From: Segatella salivae DSM 15606 | GTDB taxonomy: Bacteria > Bacteroidota > Bacteroidia > Bacteroidales > Bacteroidaceae | Assembly: GCF_000185845.1 (NCBI RefSeq) | Contig: NZ_GL629647.1 | Location: 723,489-746,782 of the forward strand | Direction: 5' to 3' | Length of the DNA stretch: 23,294 bases | Part shown: in pieces, positions 7,701 to 16,000 of the stretch | Layout: every line of letters starts with the position of its first letter | Position numbering within the stretch: the first letter of the stretch is position 1 | Notes under the pieces: generated by a model | Databases searched by the model: none | Seen by the model: only the letters and a program-made list of their open reading frames with translations | What the model was told of the DNA's origin: nothing | Program-made: the position numbers and the translations under genes

Positions 7701-8389
7701 TTGGTCCATTCTGTCTTAGGGTCTTTAATGAGGAATTGAGCCGTTACAGTTGTATCTTTCACATCACGATAACAACCTGTCTGGTTCAACTCATGACTTG
7801 ACAAGCCAGTACCAGCCCCAGGTGAATAGGGTTGAATAGTATAACCTTTATAAAGCAAACCTTTATTATAAAGTTGCTTTAAGAGCCACCAAAGGGTTTC
7901 AATGTATTTATTGTCATACGTGATATAAGGATGATCAAGGTCTACAAAATACCCCATCTTTTCCGTAAGCTCACGCCATTCAGCCGTGAACTTCATCACA
8001 TTCTCACGACATTTCTTATTATAATCCTCGGTTGAGATATACTTTTCAGAAGCTTTATTATCAATATCCTTCTTTGTGATTCCAAGTTCTTTTTCCACTC
8101 CAAGCTCAACAGGAAGTCCGTGTGTATCCCAGCCCGCCTTGCGGTGAACCTGATACCCCTTCATTGTCTTATAGCGATTGAAGGTGTCTTTGATGGCACG
8201 CGCTAAAACGTGATGAATTCCAGGATGCCCATTCGCTGAAGGAGGACCTTCAAAAAATATAAATTGTGGACAACCCTCACGCTCGTCGATTGTTTTATGG
8301 AAAATATCATTCTTCTCCCACTCAGCCAATACTTCCTGATTTGTTCTTGTCAGATGAAGACCATCATGTTCGGCAAATTTTTTAGCCAT
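4754..8389 (-). CDS. ileS: Isoleucyl-tRNA synthetase with GIHH in place of HxGH
   Basis: IleRS charges tRNA-Ile with isoleucine. It is 1211 aa, larger than E. coli IleRS (~940) and of the eukaryote-like type (IleRS2). The catalytic signature region PPSANGHPGIHHVLARAIKD (49-68) aligns with [20 protein letters not shown] of that type. The first and third signature positions are exchanged, so HxGH becomes Gly57-Ile-His59-His60. Other landmarks are normal: GWDTHGLPVE near 85-95, the CP1 editing-domain WTTTPWTLPSN near 235-245 and GTGIVHIAPTFGADD near 390-400, and KMSKH at 767-771. A tRNA-binding helical C-terminal domain follows. The promoter lies at 8435-8466 and leads the dksA-like/lspA cluster. 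IleRS2 enzymes are naturally tolerant of mupirocin, and the swapped motif has been linked to very strong resistance. That is family knowledge from memory, not shown here. Confidence 0.97.
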   Translation of the reverse strand: MAKKFAEHDGLHLTRTNQEVLAEWEKNDIFHKTIDEREGCPQFIFFEGPPSANGHPGIHHVLARAIKDTFNRYKTMKGYQVHRKAGWDTHGLPVELGVEKELGITKKDIDNKASEKYISTEDYNKKCRENVMKFTAEWRELTEKMGYFVDLDHPYITYDNKYIETLWWLLKQLYNKGLLYKGYTIQPYSPGAGTGLSSHELNQTGCYRDVKDTTVTAQFLIKDPKTEWTKHGKPYFIAWTTTPWTLPSNVALCVGPKIDYVAIETYNLYDGQPLTLIMAESRVSAYLNPEQEVKEGELGAFDKEKKQCPWRIVDRMKGADLEGLHYGQLMPWVKPCEKVDDFSPAFVKDYAEAHADKVFASEDGRDKFVEMDSEAFRVILGDYVTTEDGTGIVHIAPTFGADDAKVAKDANIPALYLINQQGETRPMVDLQGKYYALEDLDKNFIKACVDKEAYGHHAGDYVKNSYDPKYNPDGVWDKKACEKDEDLNIVICMEMKQEGTAFKIEKHVHNYPHCWRTDKPILYYPLDSWFIKDTAKKERMVELNKTIRWQPESTGTGRFGNWLENLNDWNLSRSRFWGTPLPIWRDDKRNEKCIGSIEELYAEVEKSVAAGVMKSNPLKDNGFVPGDYSKENYDKVDLHRPYVDDIVLVNEAGEPMKRESDLIDVWFDSGSMPYAQQHYPFEGELAPEALKATGKSEVGYRRELVTSTYEGIPVPPAYYPADFINEGVDQTRGWFFTLHAISTMVFDHVAFKNVISTGLVLDAKGNKMSKHVGNVTNPFEMIDKYGADPVRFYMMTNSEPWDNLKFDPNGVDETRRKLFGTLYNTYSFFALYANVDGFAPEAKQVALENRPEIDRWIISKANSLIKGVEHELENFDPTRAGRLIDAFVNDDLSNWYVRLNRKRFWGTEMSQDKLSAYQTLYTCLMTVAKLMAPFAPFYADELYHDLGGKLESVHLDHFPVADEQAIDADLEIRMGMAQKITSMTLALRRKVNIKVRQPLAQIMIPAIDAEQKQHIEAVADLIKNEVNVKELVFVEGQGMLVKKIKCNFRVMGKKFGKLMKAVAAHMDALNQDEIALLETSGSISFEVEGQAVTVEASDVDIISEDIPGWLVSNEGNLTVALEVELTEELKREGMARELINRIQNLRKETGLEITDRILVTVAPNEQTDAAIESFGEMIKSQVLANDIKIADNQGVETEFDDFKLNILVEKN

Positions 8390-8434
8390 ATTCTATAAAA
8401 ATCTAATTATTGTTACGTAACTTTTTAATGCCCG

Positions 8435-8466
8435 CAAAGATAATAAAAATTATTAGCAATCCCAAA
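8435..8466 (-). promoter_or_regulatory. ileS operon promoter
   Basis: Minus-strand TTTG (8466-8463), 20 nt, then TATCTTTG (8442-8435) match the Bacteroidetes consensus exactly. The start of transcription would be near 8428, about 39 nt before the ileS ATG. The site is divergent from the transporter promoter at 8524-8554. Confidence 0.75.
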
Positions 8467-8523
8467 AAGCACCCATTCTTTTTAAGAATATAACAGCCGA
8501 GCCCTAAAATACATAACATATAT

Positions 8524-8554
8524 TTTGTTAATCCCCAAAAACTCACTACTTTTG
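8524..8554 (+). promoter_or_regulatory. Promoter of the AspT/YidE-type transporter
   Basis: TTTG (8524-8527), 19 nt, then TACTTTTG (8547-8554) match the Bacteroidetes consensus exactly. Predicted transcription start is near 8561, leaving a short leader of about 16 nt before the ATG at 8577. This supports that start codon. Confidence 0.78.
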
Positions 8555-8576
8555 CAAAGAATTTACACTAATAATT

Positions 8577-10271
8577 ATGAACTGGTTAATCAATCTTTTT
8601 ACCACTACTGATTCTGTGGCCCACATAGCCATGCTCTATGCAATTGTGATTTCCATAGGCGTACTATTAGGCAAAGTGAAAGTAGGAGGTATTTCTCTCG
8701 GTGTGACCTTCGTGCTCTTTGCTGGTATTCTTGCTGGTCACATTGGATTCACTGCACCAACCAACATCCTGAGTTTTATTCAAGATTTTGGACTGATTTT
8801 ATTTGTATTCTGCATCGGTTTGCAAGTGGGTCCGGGCTTCTTCGAAAGTTTTAAGAAAGGTGGAGTGTCACTCAATCTACTGGCCACAGTAACGATTCTG
8901 CTCAATATCGGAGTGATGTTTGCCTGTTATTGGCTTTTCTTTGACACCAAAAATATCAAAAATCTCCCAATGATGGTCGGAACATTATATGGAGCCGTAA
9001 CCAATACCCCTGGACTTGGTGCCGCAAATGAGGCGCTGACAAATGTCTTTGCCCACGGAAACGTACCTGAAATTGCATCGGGATATGCTTGTGCTTACCC
9101 ACTTGGTGTATTGGGAATTATTGGTGCAACCATTGCAATTCGTTATATCACACGTGTGAAACTTGAGAAGGAAGAGAAACAACTTGCCGAACAAGAAGAC
9201 GAGAATCCAAAAGCGAAACCCCATCAAATGCACTTGAAAGTAAGCAATGCATACATTGCAGGGCGCTCTTTGTTGGAAATCTCTCAATTCTTGAATCGAG
9301 ATGTCATCTGTACACGATTACTTCATGATGGGGAGGTGATTATCCCTAACCGAAATACCATCTTCAGCCTTGGAGATGAACTTTTAATTGTATGTACAGA
9401 AGGCGATGCCGAAGCTATCAAGGCTTTTATCGGGCCAGAAATCGACACGCCATGGCACACAGAAGCAGAAGCTCAACCGCTCATCAGCCGAAGAATTGTT
9501 GTCACCAACCCTGCCATGAATGGTAAGACCTTAGGAAAAATGCACTTCTCAAGTGTCTATGGCGTAAACATTACACGTGTCACACGCCAAGGCATGGACC
9601 TCTTTGCAAGTCGTAACCATCGTTTCCAGATAGGTGACCGCATCATGGTTGTAGGTCCTGAAGATAATGTTAACCGCATAGCAGAGATGATGGGCAATAG
9701 CACTAAACGCCTTGACGCACCAAACATTGGCACTATCTTTATCGGAATCATAGTCGGCATACTCTTTGGAAGTATCCCTCTTAGTATTCCAGGCATGCCA
9801 GTACCTCTCAAACTTGGTATTGCTGGTGGCCCATTGATTATTGCTATCCTCATCGGACGCTTTGGCTATCGGTTCAAACTTGTTACCTATACCACCACAT
9901 CAGCCAACATGATGCTTCGTGAAATAGGTCTTGTGTTGTTCTTAGCCTCTGTAGGAATCAAGGCAGGAGCAGGCTTCTGGGAGACTGTTGTTCAAGGGGA
10001 TGGCTTAAAATATGTTTATACTGGCTTCCTTATTACAATCATTCCAATTCTTATTGTGGGCACAATCGCACGCTTGTATTATAAGTTCAACTACTTTACA
10101 ATCATGGGAATGATTTCTGGTTCATATACAGACCCACCAGCACTTGCCTATGCAAATAGTATCTGTACAAGGGAAGCACCAGCTATCGGCTATTCAACCG
10201 TATACCCATTGAGTATGTTCCTGCGTATCTTCACGGCTCAGCTTATTGTATTGTTCTGTTGTGGAGCATGA
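8577..10271 (+). CDS. AspT/YidE/YbjL-type transporter with two RCK_C domains
   Basis: A 564-aa inner-membrane protein of the aspartate:alanine exchanger (AAEx) family. Two homologous membrane halves (about 15-190 and 384-562) flank a cytoplasmic region with two TrkA-C (RCK_C) domains (about 217-288 and 300-375). Each half carries the duplicated family motif: GAVTNTPGLGAANEAL (139-154) and SGSYTDPPALAYANS (about 515-530). A highly charged linker (KLEKEEKQLAEQEDEN, 195-210) joins the first half to the regulatory domains. Characterised relatives exchange aspartate for alanine or move dicarboxylates such as succinate; the substrate here is unknown. It is a single-gene unit with its own promoter (8524-8554) and terminator (10306-10350), divergent from ileS. 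Confidence 0.92.
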   Translation: MNWLINLFTTTDSVAHIAMLYAIVISIGVLLGKVKVGGISLGVTFVLFAGILAGHIGFTAPTNILSFIQDFGLILFVFCIGLQVGPGFFESFKKGGVSLNLLATVTILLNIGVMFACYWLFFDTKNIKNLPMMVGTLYGAVTNTPGLGAANEALTNVFAHGNVPEIASGYACAYPLGVLGIIGATIAIRYITRVKLEKEEKQLAEQEDENPKAKPHQMHLKVSNAYIAGRSLLEISQFLNRDVICTRLLHDGEVIIPNRNTIFSLGDELLIVCTEGDAEAIKAFIGPEIDTPWHTEAEAQPLISRRIVVTNPAMNGKTLGKMHFSSVYGVNITRVTRQGMDLFASRNHRFQIGDRIMVVGPEDNVNRIAEMMGNSTKRLDAPNIGTIFIGIIVGILFGSIPLSIPGMPVPLKLGIAGGPLIIAILIGRFGYRFKLVTYTTTSANMMLREIGLVLFLASVGIKAGAGFWETVVQGDGLKYVYTGFLITIIPILIVGTIARLYYKFNYFTIMGMISGSYTDPPALAYANSICTREAPAIGYSTVYPLSMFLRIFTAQLIVLFCCGA

Positions 10272-10305
10272 CATATTGAATTAAGAATTAAAGAAAACAA
10301 AGCAT

Positions 10306-10350
10306 AATAGGCCTTATGGAATAACTCCACAAGGCCTATTCTTTTTTATT
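10306..10350 (+). terminator. Terminator of the transporter gene
   Basis: AATAGGCCTT (10306-10315) and AAGGCCTATT (10331-10340) form a perfect 10-bp stem with a 15-nt loop, followed by CTTTTTTATT. It begins 34 nt after the transporter stop codon. The flanking A-rich side may let it work leftward for the small peptide gene as well. Confidence 0.85.
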
Positions 10351-10440
10351 GTTAAACGTTCTTCTTACAGAAGAATGATTCTTCACATCTAACTATTTCG
10401 TCATGAACCAGGTTGTGAAGGATTACTCGGATCATGAGTT

Positions 10441-10605
10441 TTAACCATCTAAATCTTCTGTACCTCCATCTTCAAAGTCTACAACACTGGGGCTAAATCC
10501 TCCATTACCAGCTCCACCAGTTCCTGCCAATAGGCTTGAAGTCCATTCTATTGGTTGTAAAATGGACCATGGTTCAAGATAATTCTTCTTTCTTTTCATC
10601 ATCAT
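10441..10605 (-). CDS. 54-aa peptide with basic head and Gly-rich, acidic tail
   Basis: This short leftward frame encodes 54 aa if the first of three consecutive ATGs is used, or 52 from the third. It starts MMMKRKKNYLEPW, continues with an amphipathic stretch (SILQPIEWTSSLLAGTGG, 14-31), then GAGNGG and an acidic tail ending EDGGTEDLDG. The pattern (basic start, K-x-Y-x-x-P, a SLL-GG motif, then a Gly/Asp-rich tail) resembles short uncharacterised peptides frequent in Prevotella and Bacteroides. The LLAGTGG segment also recalls double-glycine leader peptides, but no C39 peptidase transporter is seen here. A near-consensus promoter lies about 85 nt upstream (10691-10722). It stands alone between the transporter and the fucosidase. 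Function unknown; the frame is probably real. Confidence 0.55.
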   Translation of the reverse strand: MMMKRKKNYLEPWSILQPIEWTSSLLAGTGGAGNGGFSPSVVDFEDGGTEDLDG

Positions 10606-10690
10606 TTTCTTAGTTGAGTATATTATATTTTAGGATAAACTATTTCCCGTTAGTCGTTACAATCTTCAAGTTCATCTATAAGATGTTGGC

Positions 10691-10722
10691 TAAAGATAGT
10701 TCTTCTTATGCATAGAACCAAA
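10691..10722 (-). promoter_or_regulatory. Probable promoter of the 54-aa peptide gene
   Basis: Minus-strand TTTG (10722-10719), 20 nt, then TATCTTTA (10698-10691). This differs from the Bacteroidetes consensus only in the last base. Predicted transcription start near 10684 gives a leader of about 80 nt. Confidence 0.45.
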
Positions 10723-11131
10723 TAAAACAGAAAAACCAACGAATTAAAAGGAGAATTTGAACACTATTTCTAAATATCCTCTATAAAATCAAAATATAAA
10801 GCTAATCAGCCAACAAAGAACATCTCATTCTTTCATCTCAACATCCCTCCCCTACTTTAAGAATCTCAAAGTGCTCTACCCTGCATGCTCAATCCAATCT
10901 TGCTTTTGTTCCTCTACCGCCGAAGAAGATGTCCTTTATTTCTAAAACAAGGCAAATAAAACCATTATCTCAGCCACTTTATATTGAAAAATGACTGAGA
11001 TAATGGTATAAAATGGGCCATTTTAGAAGATGACTCTGAACTTATTGATTCACAAGCGGTTTACACTTACAACACAAAGTCTTTATCGCTTAGAATCCAT
11101 CCCATAGAGCCCCATGTAAAACGAGAACTTA
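10723..11131. other. Non-coding stretch between the peptide gene and fucosidase
   Basis: I see no convincing gene on either strand. It contains a 13-bp perfect inverted repeat (10961-11007) and, beside it, a 15-bp palindrome AAAATGGGCCATTTT (11010-11024). These lie downstream of the fucosidase stop and may end its transcript or bind a regulator. The rest is AT-rich with frequent stops. Confidence 0.6.
10961..11007. repeat. 13-bp perfect inverted repeat (hairpin)
   Basis: ACCATTATCTCAG (10961-10973) is matched by CTGAGATAATGGT (10995-11007) across a 21-nt spacer. It lies 125 nt beyond the fucosidase stop. There is no long T-tract on either side, so it is a weak terminator candidate, and its role is open. 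Confidence 0.75.
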
Positions 11132-12433
11132 TTAAAGCGTCAATTCAACAACATAATCAATATCGGTAGGTGTTGTTCCCAAATCAAGCGTAATTCCCTC
11201 ACGACCTTTTATGTATTTGATTTGCTTGCCTGTTGCATATTCTTTGGCAGACTTCACTTGGTGTTTGCCAAGCGGAATAAACAGACTTGCATCTTGACAA
11301 TTTAAGATATGAATATAAAGTTTATTGTCTCGTTGTGTACTTACCCCCCAATCATGTGGTGCTACAATCCCCCCACGTGTCCCATAAATAGTATTTCCAT
11401 ACTTATCCAACCACTTTCCAATGGCTTTCAGACGGTCGAGTGCAAGCGAAGGAAGTGCTCCACCGGGTTCAGGACCTATATTAAGCAACAAGTTTGCATT
11501 CTTTCCAGCTGCCCTAACCAGCATTTGTATTAACTCTTTCGGACTCTTATAGTTATTATCCGTTATCGAATAGCCCCAATGGTCATTAATAGTTTGGCAA
11601 GATTCAAGCGGTAATCTACTTATGCTTTGCCCTGAAAGACCTGCCTTATTCTCACCAGGAAGATCACGTTCGAATATCTGAATATCTTCCCCCGGATATG
11701 GAGTTTGATGATGATTATTGCCTATCAAACACTGAGGTTGAAGCTTATGAATCAACGCATATTGTTTAGTCAGTTCCCAATCAAAAGGCTTTGGGTCGCT
11801 GTCATGGTCCCACCAACCATCAAACCAGATTGCTCCCACCGGACCATAATGTGTGAGCAATTCAGTGAGTTGAGTGTTCATAAAGTTATAATAACTTGCC
11901 CAGTTAGCCTTTTCTTTAGGCCTTCCCGTACCAAGTCCTGTTCTTCCCTGAGGATAATCCTCTCTTCCCCAATCCAAATGTGAATAATAAAGGTGAAGCT
12001 TTATCCCATGACGATGGCATGCATCGGCAAGTTCTTTGATGATATCACGCTTAAATGGCGTACCATCTACCACATTATACTTGCCTGTTGCAGTCTTAAA
12101 CAGTGAGAATCCATCATGATGACGTGTGGTAATCGTGATATATTTTGCCCCAGAGGCCTTGATTTCCTTTACCCATTCATCAGCATCAAAGGCCGAAGGA
12201 TAAAAGGTTTCGGCCAACTTTGGATATTCTTTATAATGAATATCTTTGTTTGTCATCACCCATTCGCCTACTCCCATCATGGAATATAAGCCCCAATGCA
12301 AGAAGATTCCAAACTTTTCGTCTTGAAACTCTTTACGTGCTTTGAGGTTTTCAGCCGTTGGATGATAGGTTTCTTGTGCATTTCCAAGCGCACAAGCCAT
12401 TAACATCACAATAGAAATAAATGTTTTTTTCAT
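11132..12433 (-). CDS. GH29 alpha-L-fucosidase, secreted
   Basis: Glycoside hydrolase family 29, which releases terminal alpha-L-fucose with retention of configuration. From the chosen start it is 433 aa. An upstream in-frame ATG at 12445 would add MHSN, but the inner start gives a clean signal peptide (MKKTFISIVMLMACALGNAQ, cleaved near 20) and better spacing from the promoter. The (beta/alpha)8 barrel shows the family's blocks: FGIFLHWGLYS (41-51), TTRHHDGFSLF (102-112), YYSHLDW (149-155) and GAIWFDGWWD (200-209), with Asp205 as the likely nucleophile. NLLLNIGPEPGG (about 315-326) closes the barrel region. A C-terminal beta-domain follows. It is transcribed divergently from susC and probably trims fucose from the glycan taken up by that system. 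Family is secure; linkage preference is not visible. Confidence 0.95.
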   Translation of the reverse strand: MKKTFISIVMLMACALGNAQETYHPTAENLKARKEFQDEKFGIFLHWGLYSMMGVGEWVMTNKDIHYKEYPKLAETFYPSAFDADEWVKEIKASGAKYITITTRHHDGFSLFKTATGKYNVVDGTPFKRDIIKELADACHRHGIKLHLYYSHLDWGREDYPQGRTGLGTGRPKEKANWASYYNFMNTQLTELLTHYGPVGAIWFDGWWDHDSDPKPFDWELTKQYALIHKLQPQCLIGNNHHQTPYPGEDIQIFERDLPGENKAGLSGQSISRLPLESCQTINDHWGYSITDNNYKSPKELIQMLVRAAGKNANLLLNIGPEPGGALPSLALDRLKAIGKWLDKYGNTIYGTRGGIVAPHDWGVSTQRDNKLYIHILNCQDASLFIPLGKHQVKSAKEYATGKQIKYIKGREGITLDLGTTPTDIDYVVELTL

Positions 12434-12463
12434 GTTTGAATGCATTGTTTAGATTGATATCTG

Positions 12464-12498
12464 CAAAGATAATGAAACTTCTGAAGAGTTGTATCAAA
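12464..12498 (-). promoter_or_regulatory. Probable fucosidase promoter
   Basis: On the minus strand TATCTTTG (12471-12464) matches the -7 box exactly. The nearest upstream TTTG (12498-12495) is 23 nt away, rather far for the consensus, which could mean activator dependence. Predicted start near 12457 favours the ATG at 12433. Confidence 0.5.
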
Positions 12499-12734
12499 AA
12501 ATGGAATGAATGTCTTTTCTTGACGAAAAGAAAGAAAAGTTTTATAAGATTTCACCAATCTTATCGTTGAACTACACCGCTTTAAATAACAATAGATAAG
12601 AAGGAATAGAGCCTTTTAGGAAGAAAAACACTTGAAACGTCCATAAATTAAAGCGTATTGTGCAATCGTTTGCCATTCACTTTCACTTGAAAGTTAAGAA
12701 AAAAAGCCTCTATACAAAAAATAGAACAAAATTA

Positions 12735-12766
12735 TTTGGTGAATCATTTTTTATTTTATATTTTTG
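12735..12766 (+). promoter_or_regulatory. Promoter of the susC-susD-sulfatase operon
   Basis: TTTG (12735-12738), 20 nt, then TATTTTTG (12759-12766) match the Bacteroidetes consensus exactly. Transcription would start near 12773, leaving an untranslated leader of about 317 nt before the susC ATG at 13090. The interval 12499-12734, between this and the fucosidase promoter, is the likely place for a PUL regulator to bind. Confidence 0.65.
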
Positions 12767-12772
12767 AACCCG

Positions 12773-13089
12773 ATAATAACATGAACAAAATTCGAATCAA
12801 AGCATGATGCACCTTTAATGAAGTTTCTTTGTGGATTGAATGGATGAATAAACTTACATGATTATCATTCGTTTGCCAACTGACAGAAACATAACCATGA
12901 AGATTTGTTGAAGCTTTGTTTTCCATTGTACTCTTCCATAGACATTACGATGGAAACATTACTGATAAGAAGATGATTACCGACACAAAACGGATGAAAG
13001 TCCTCTACCCAAACAATCCAAAATCTACACGAAGAACAAATTGTTTTCGTGTAATCTCCCCATGAAAATATTCACTAAAGTCTTATACT
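12773..13089 (+). other. Long untranslated leader of susC
   Basis: If the promoter at 12735-12766 is used, this 317-nt stretch is transcribed but not translated. It holds no open frame of useful length. Near its end a hairpin can form at 13027-13052 (ACACGAA paired with TTCGTGT, extended by weaker pairs), about 38 nt before the susC ATG. A short frame starting at ATG 13062 (MKIFTKVLYY) overlaps the susC start in another phase. I recognise no riboswitch. Confidence 0.4.
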
Positions 13090-16000
13090 ATGACATCAAA
13101 CTTATGTATCAATCGTCTGATTCTTGCCTTGACGCTATGTGGTGGACTACCCTTTACGTCAAAAGCAGAACTCAATTATTCAGACAAAGCCATCGTTCAA
13201 CAATCAACAATCAAAGTAAAAGGTATCGTTGTTGACGAGCAAGGCGAATCAATTATTGGCGCAACAGTAATACAACAAGGCACAAAGAATGGTACTATCA
13301 CTGATTTGGATGGGAAATTTGTGCTTGATGTGCCTGAAGGTAGCCATCTGGTAGTGTCTTTTATCGGCTATACCAACAGTATTGTGAGTGCAAAGCCATC
13401 GATGACAATTACACTTCACAGCAACATTTCAGACTTAAATGAAGTTGTTGTCGTAGGTTATGGCATTCAAAAGAAAGTAGATGTAGTGGGATCTATATCT
13501 ACTGTGAACAGCAAACAATTGGAATCACGTGGTGTTTCAAATGTTTCAAACATGCTTACGGGCCACCTTTCAGGAGTAACGATTACCCAAAGAAGTGGTA
13601 ATCCTGGTAAAGATGAGGCCTCTATCCGCGTGCGTGGTGTCGGCTCTTTTGGTGCAACCCCCGAACCTTTAATCTTGATTGACGGACTTCCCGGTAGTTG
13701 GAGTGATTTGACCCCATCGGATATAGAGAATATCTCGGTATTAAAAGATGCCTCGTCTGCAGCTATCTATGGTTCGCGTGCAGCCAATGGTGTAATCCTT
13801 GTGACAACAAAAGGAGGTAAAGACGGACGCACACGTGTATCGTATAATGGTTCTATGGGGCTGAGTAAAGCCTTCTCATTGCCTGAGTTCGCTCACTCCT
13901 ATGAATATGCCACCTATTATAATATGGCCATAGGAAAGAACACCTATACTGACGAGATGATACAAAAGTTTAAGGATGGTAGCGATCCAGACAATTATGC
14001 CGATGAAAACTATTTGGAAAAACTATTGGGTGGCACAGCCTTTCAAACGAAACATGAACTCAATGTCAGTGGAGGAAATGGCCGAGTGCAGTATATGGCC
14101 TCATTGGGATATATGAGACAAAATGGTTTAGTGCCGCATAACTACTATAACAACTACCAAGGTCGACTGAATCTAAACGCAGAAATCACCAAACGACTGA
14201 AACTCAACATTCGCCTAAGTGGGAATATTGCAGATCGTCATGAGCCTTCAACTCCCGGAGCACTTGACCTTTCAGGTGTAACCTCTATTATTCAACAGGC
14301 TGTTCGTTACCCAGGATTAACACCTACATACATGTCGGATGGAAGTCTTGGTTTAGGTCCGAAACTTCAAGGAACACCAATATCATGGGCTGAATGTGCT
14401 TCATTCTATCGTACAGATGACAATCGTTTCAAAGCCAATGCAGAGTTAGCATACACGCCTTTGAAGGGTCTGACACTAAAATGTGTAGGCGGTTACCATT
14501 ATGGAGCATCGAACAATTATGATTATCGCTGTAACATGACCTTAGGAGATGGCCGAGGAACAGGTCCTTCCTCACTCACAGAGCAGATGACATCGACTGT
14601 TTATAAAACATTCCAGCTATTGGCCAACTATAACATTCAAATCAAGAAGCATGATATTATGGCTTTAGCCGGCTATGCATGGGAGGATGAACGCTCACGC
14701 AATCTATCGGGTTATCGCAATAAATTCCCATCAGATGAAACCCCATATTTAGATGCTGGTGGAGCTGATGGACAGCTGAATGAAGGTGGAGGCTATGATT
14801 GGGCCATGCAATCCCTTTTTGGACGCATCGTATATAATTATGATCAACGCTATCTTTTTGAAACAACGGCACGCTATGATGGCTCATCTCGTTTCCCCAC
14901 AGGAAACAAATATGCCTTCTTCCCTTCGGTAGCTGTAGGATGGAGAGTATCTGAAGAATCATTCTGGAAATCGACTCCCTCACTTCATTTCTTCTCAAAC
15001 TTAAAGCTAAGAGCCTCACATGGTGTACTTGGAAATAACAACATTGGAAACTATCCTTATCAGTCTGTGTATAAGTTAGGTTCAAAACAGAACTATGTTT
15101 TCGGAGGAGTTTATACACAAGGAGCCGCTGTCACAACCTATGTAGACCCAACATTGAAATGGGAACGTACGAAAACAACCGATTTCGGCATTGAAACGGG
15201 ATTCTTTAAGAATACATTAACGTTCAACGCAACATACTTCTATCGTAAGACAATGGATATCCTCTATAAGCCAGCAGCAAGTTATTCGGCTATATTCGGA
15301 CTTGCAGTGTCTCAGGTTAACACTGGAGAATTGGAGAATAAAGGCTGGGAATTTGAGATAGGATATCAGAACCATTACAAGAAACTCCAATATCATGTGA
15401 ATGGAAACCTGTCGATTATCAAGAATAAAGTACTCACCTTGGGTATGGGAAACGTTCAACAAATCAACGGAATGGTAGGTAATGGTAGCGACTTATTTAT
15501 AGGATATCCAATGGATATGTTCTATGGCTATAAGACAGATGGTGTGTTTTTGAACGATAATGAAGTTGCATCATGGTATGACCAGACAGCCATAGCAAAA
15601 GGAAGTCGTGCGGGTGACCTTCGATTTGTAGATGTTACGGGAGACAATAAGGTGACAAATGCAGATAAAGTTTACTTGGGTTCACGCATTCCTAAATACA
15701 CATTCGGACTCAATCTGGGCTTAGCATATTCAGGAATAGACTTTAGTATGTTGATTCAAGGTGTTGCTGGGGTGAAAGGTTTGTTGACAAGTTATGCTGG
15801 TCTTGCTTTCAATCAAGAAGGCAACATACAACGTTGGCAGATGAAAGAGAACTGGAACGTACAACAAGACAACCGATATCCGGGATATCCTCGATTGGAA
15901 GTCACATCAGGTTCAGGTAGTCCTAACACCCAACTTTCCGATTTCTGGGTGCAGAATGCATCATTTGTAAAGGTCAGAAATATACAAGTGGGCTACACTA

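Noticed and set aside
10370..10384. Short palindrome GAAGAATGATTCTTC after the transporter terminator.
   Set aside because: It is a simple AT-rich palindrome overlapping another weak hairpin; I cannot tie it to a gene with confidence.
13041..13235. A frame containing MKIFTKVLYY just before susC, which looked like a true susC start followed by a frameshift.
   Set aside because: The chosen susC start at 13090 already gives a complete signal peptide followed by an intact mature domain, so no frameshift is needed.
14657..15118. Leftward 153-codon frame opposite susC.
   Set aside because: Antisense to well-conserved barrel sequence, with no promoter and no protein-like pattern.
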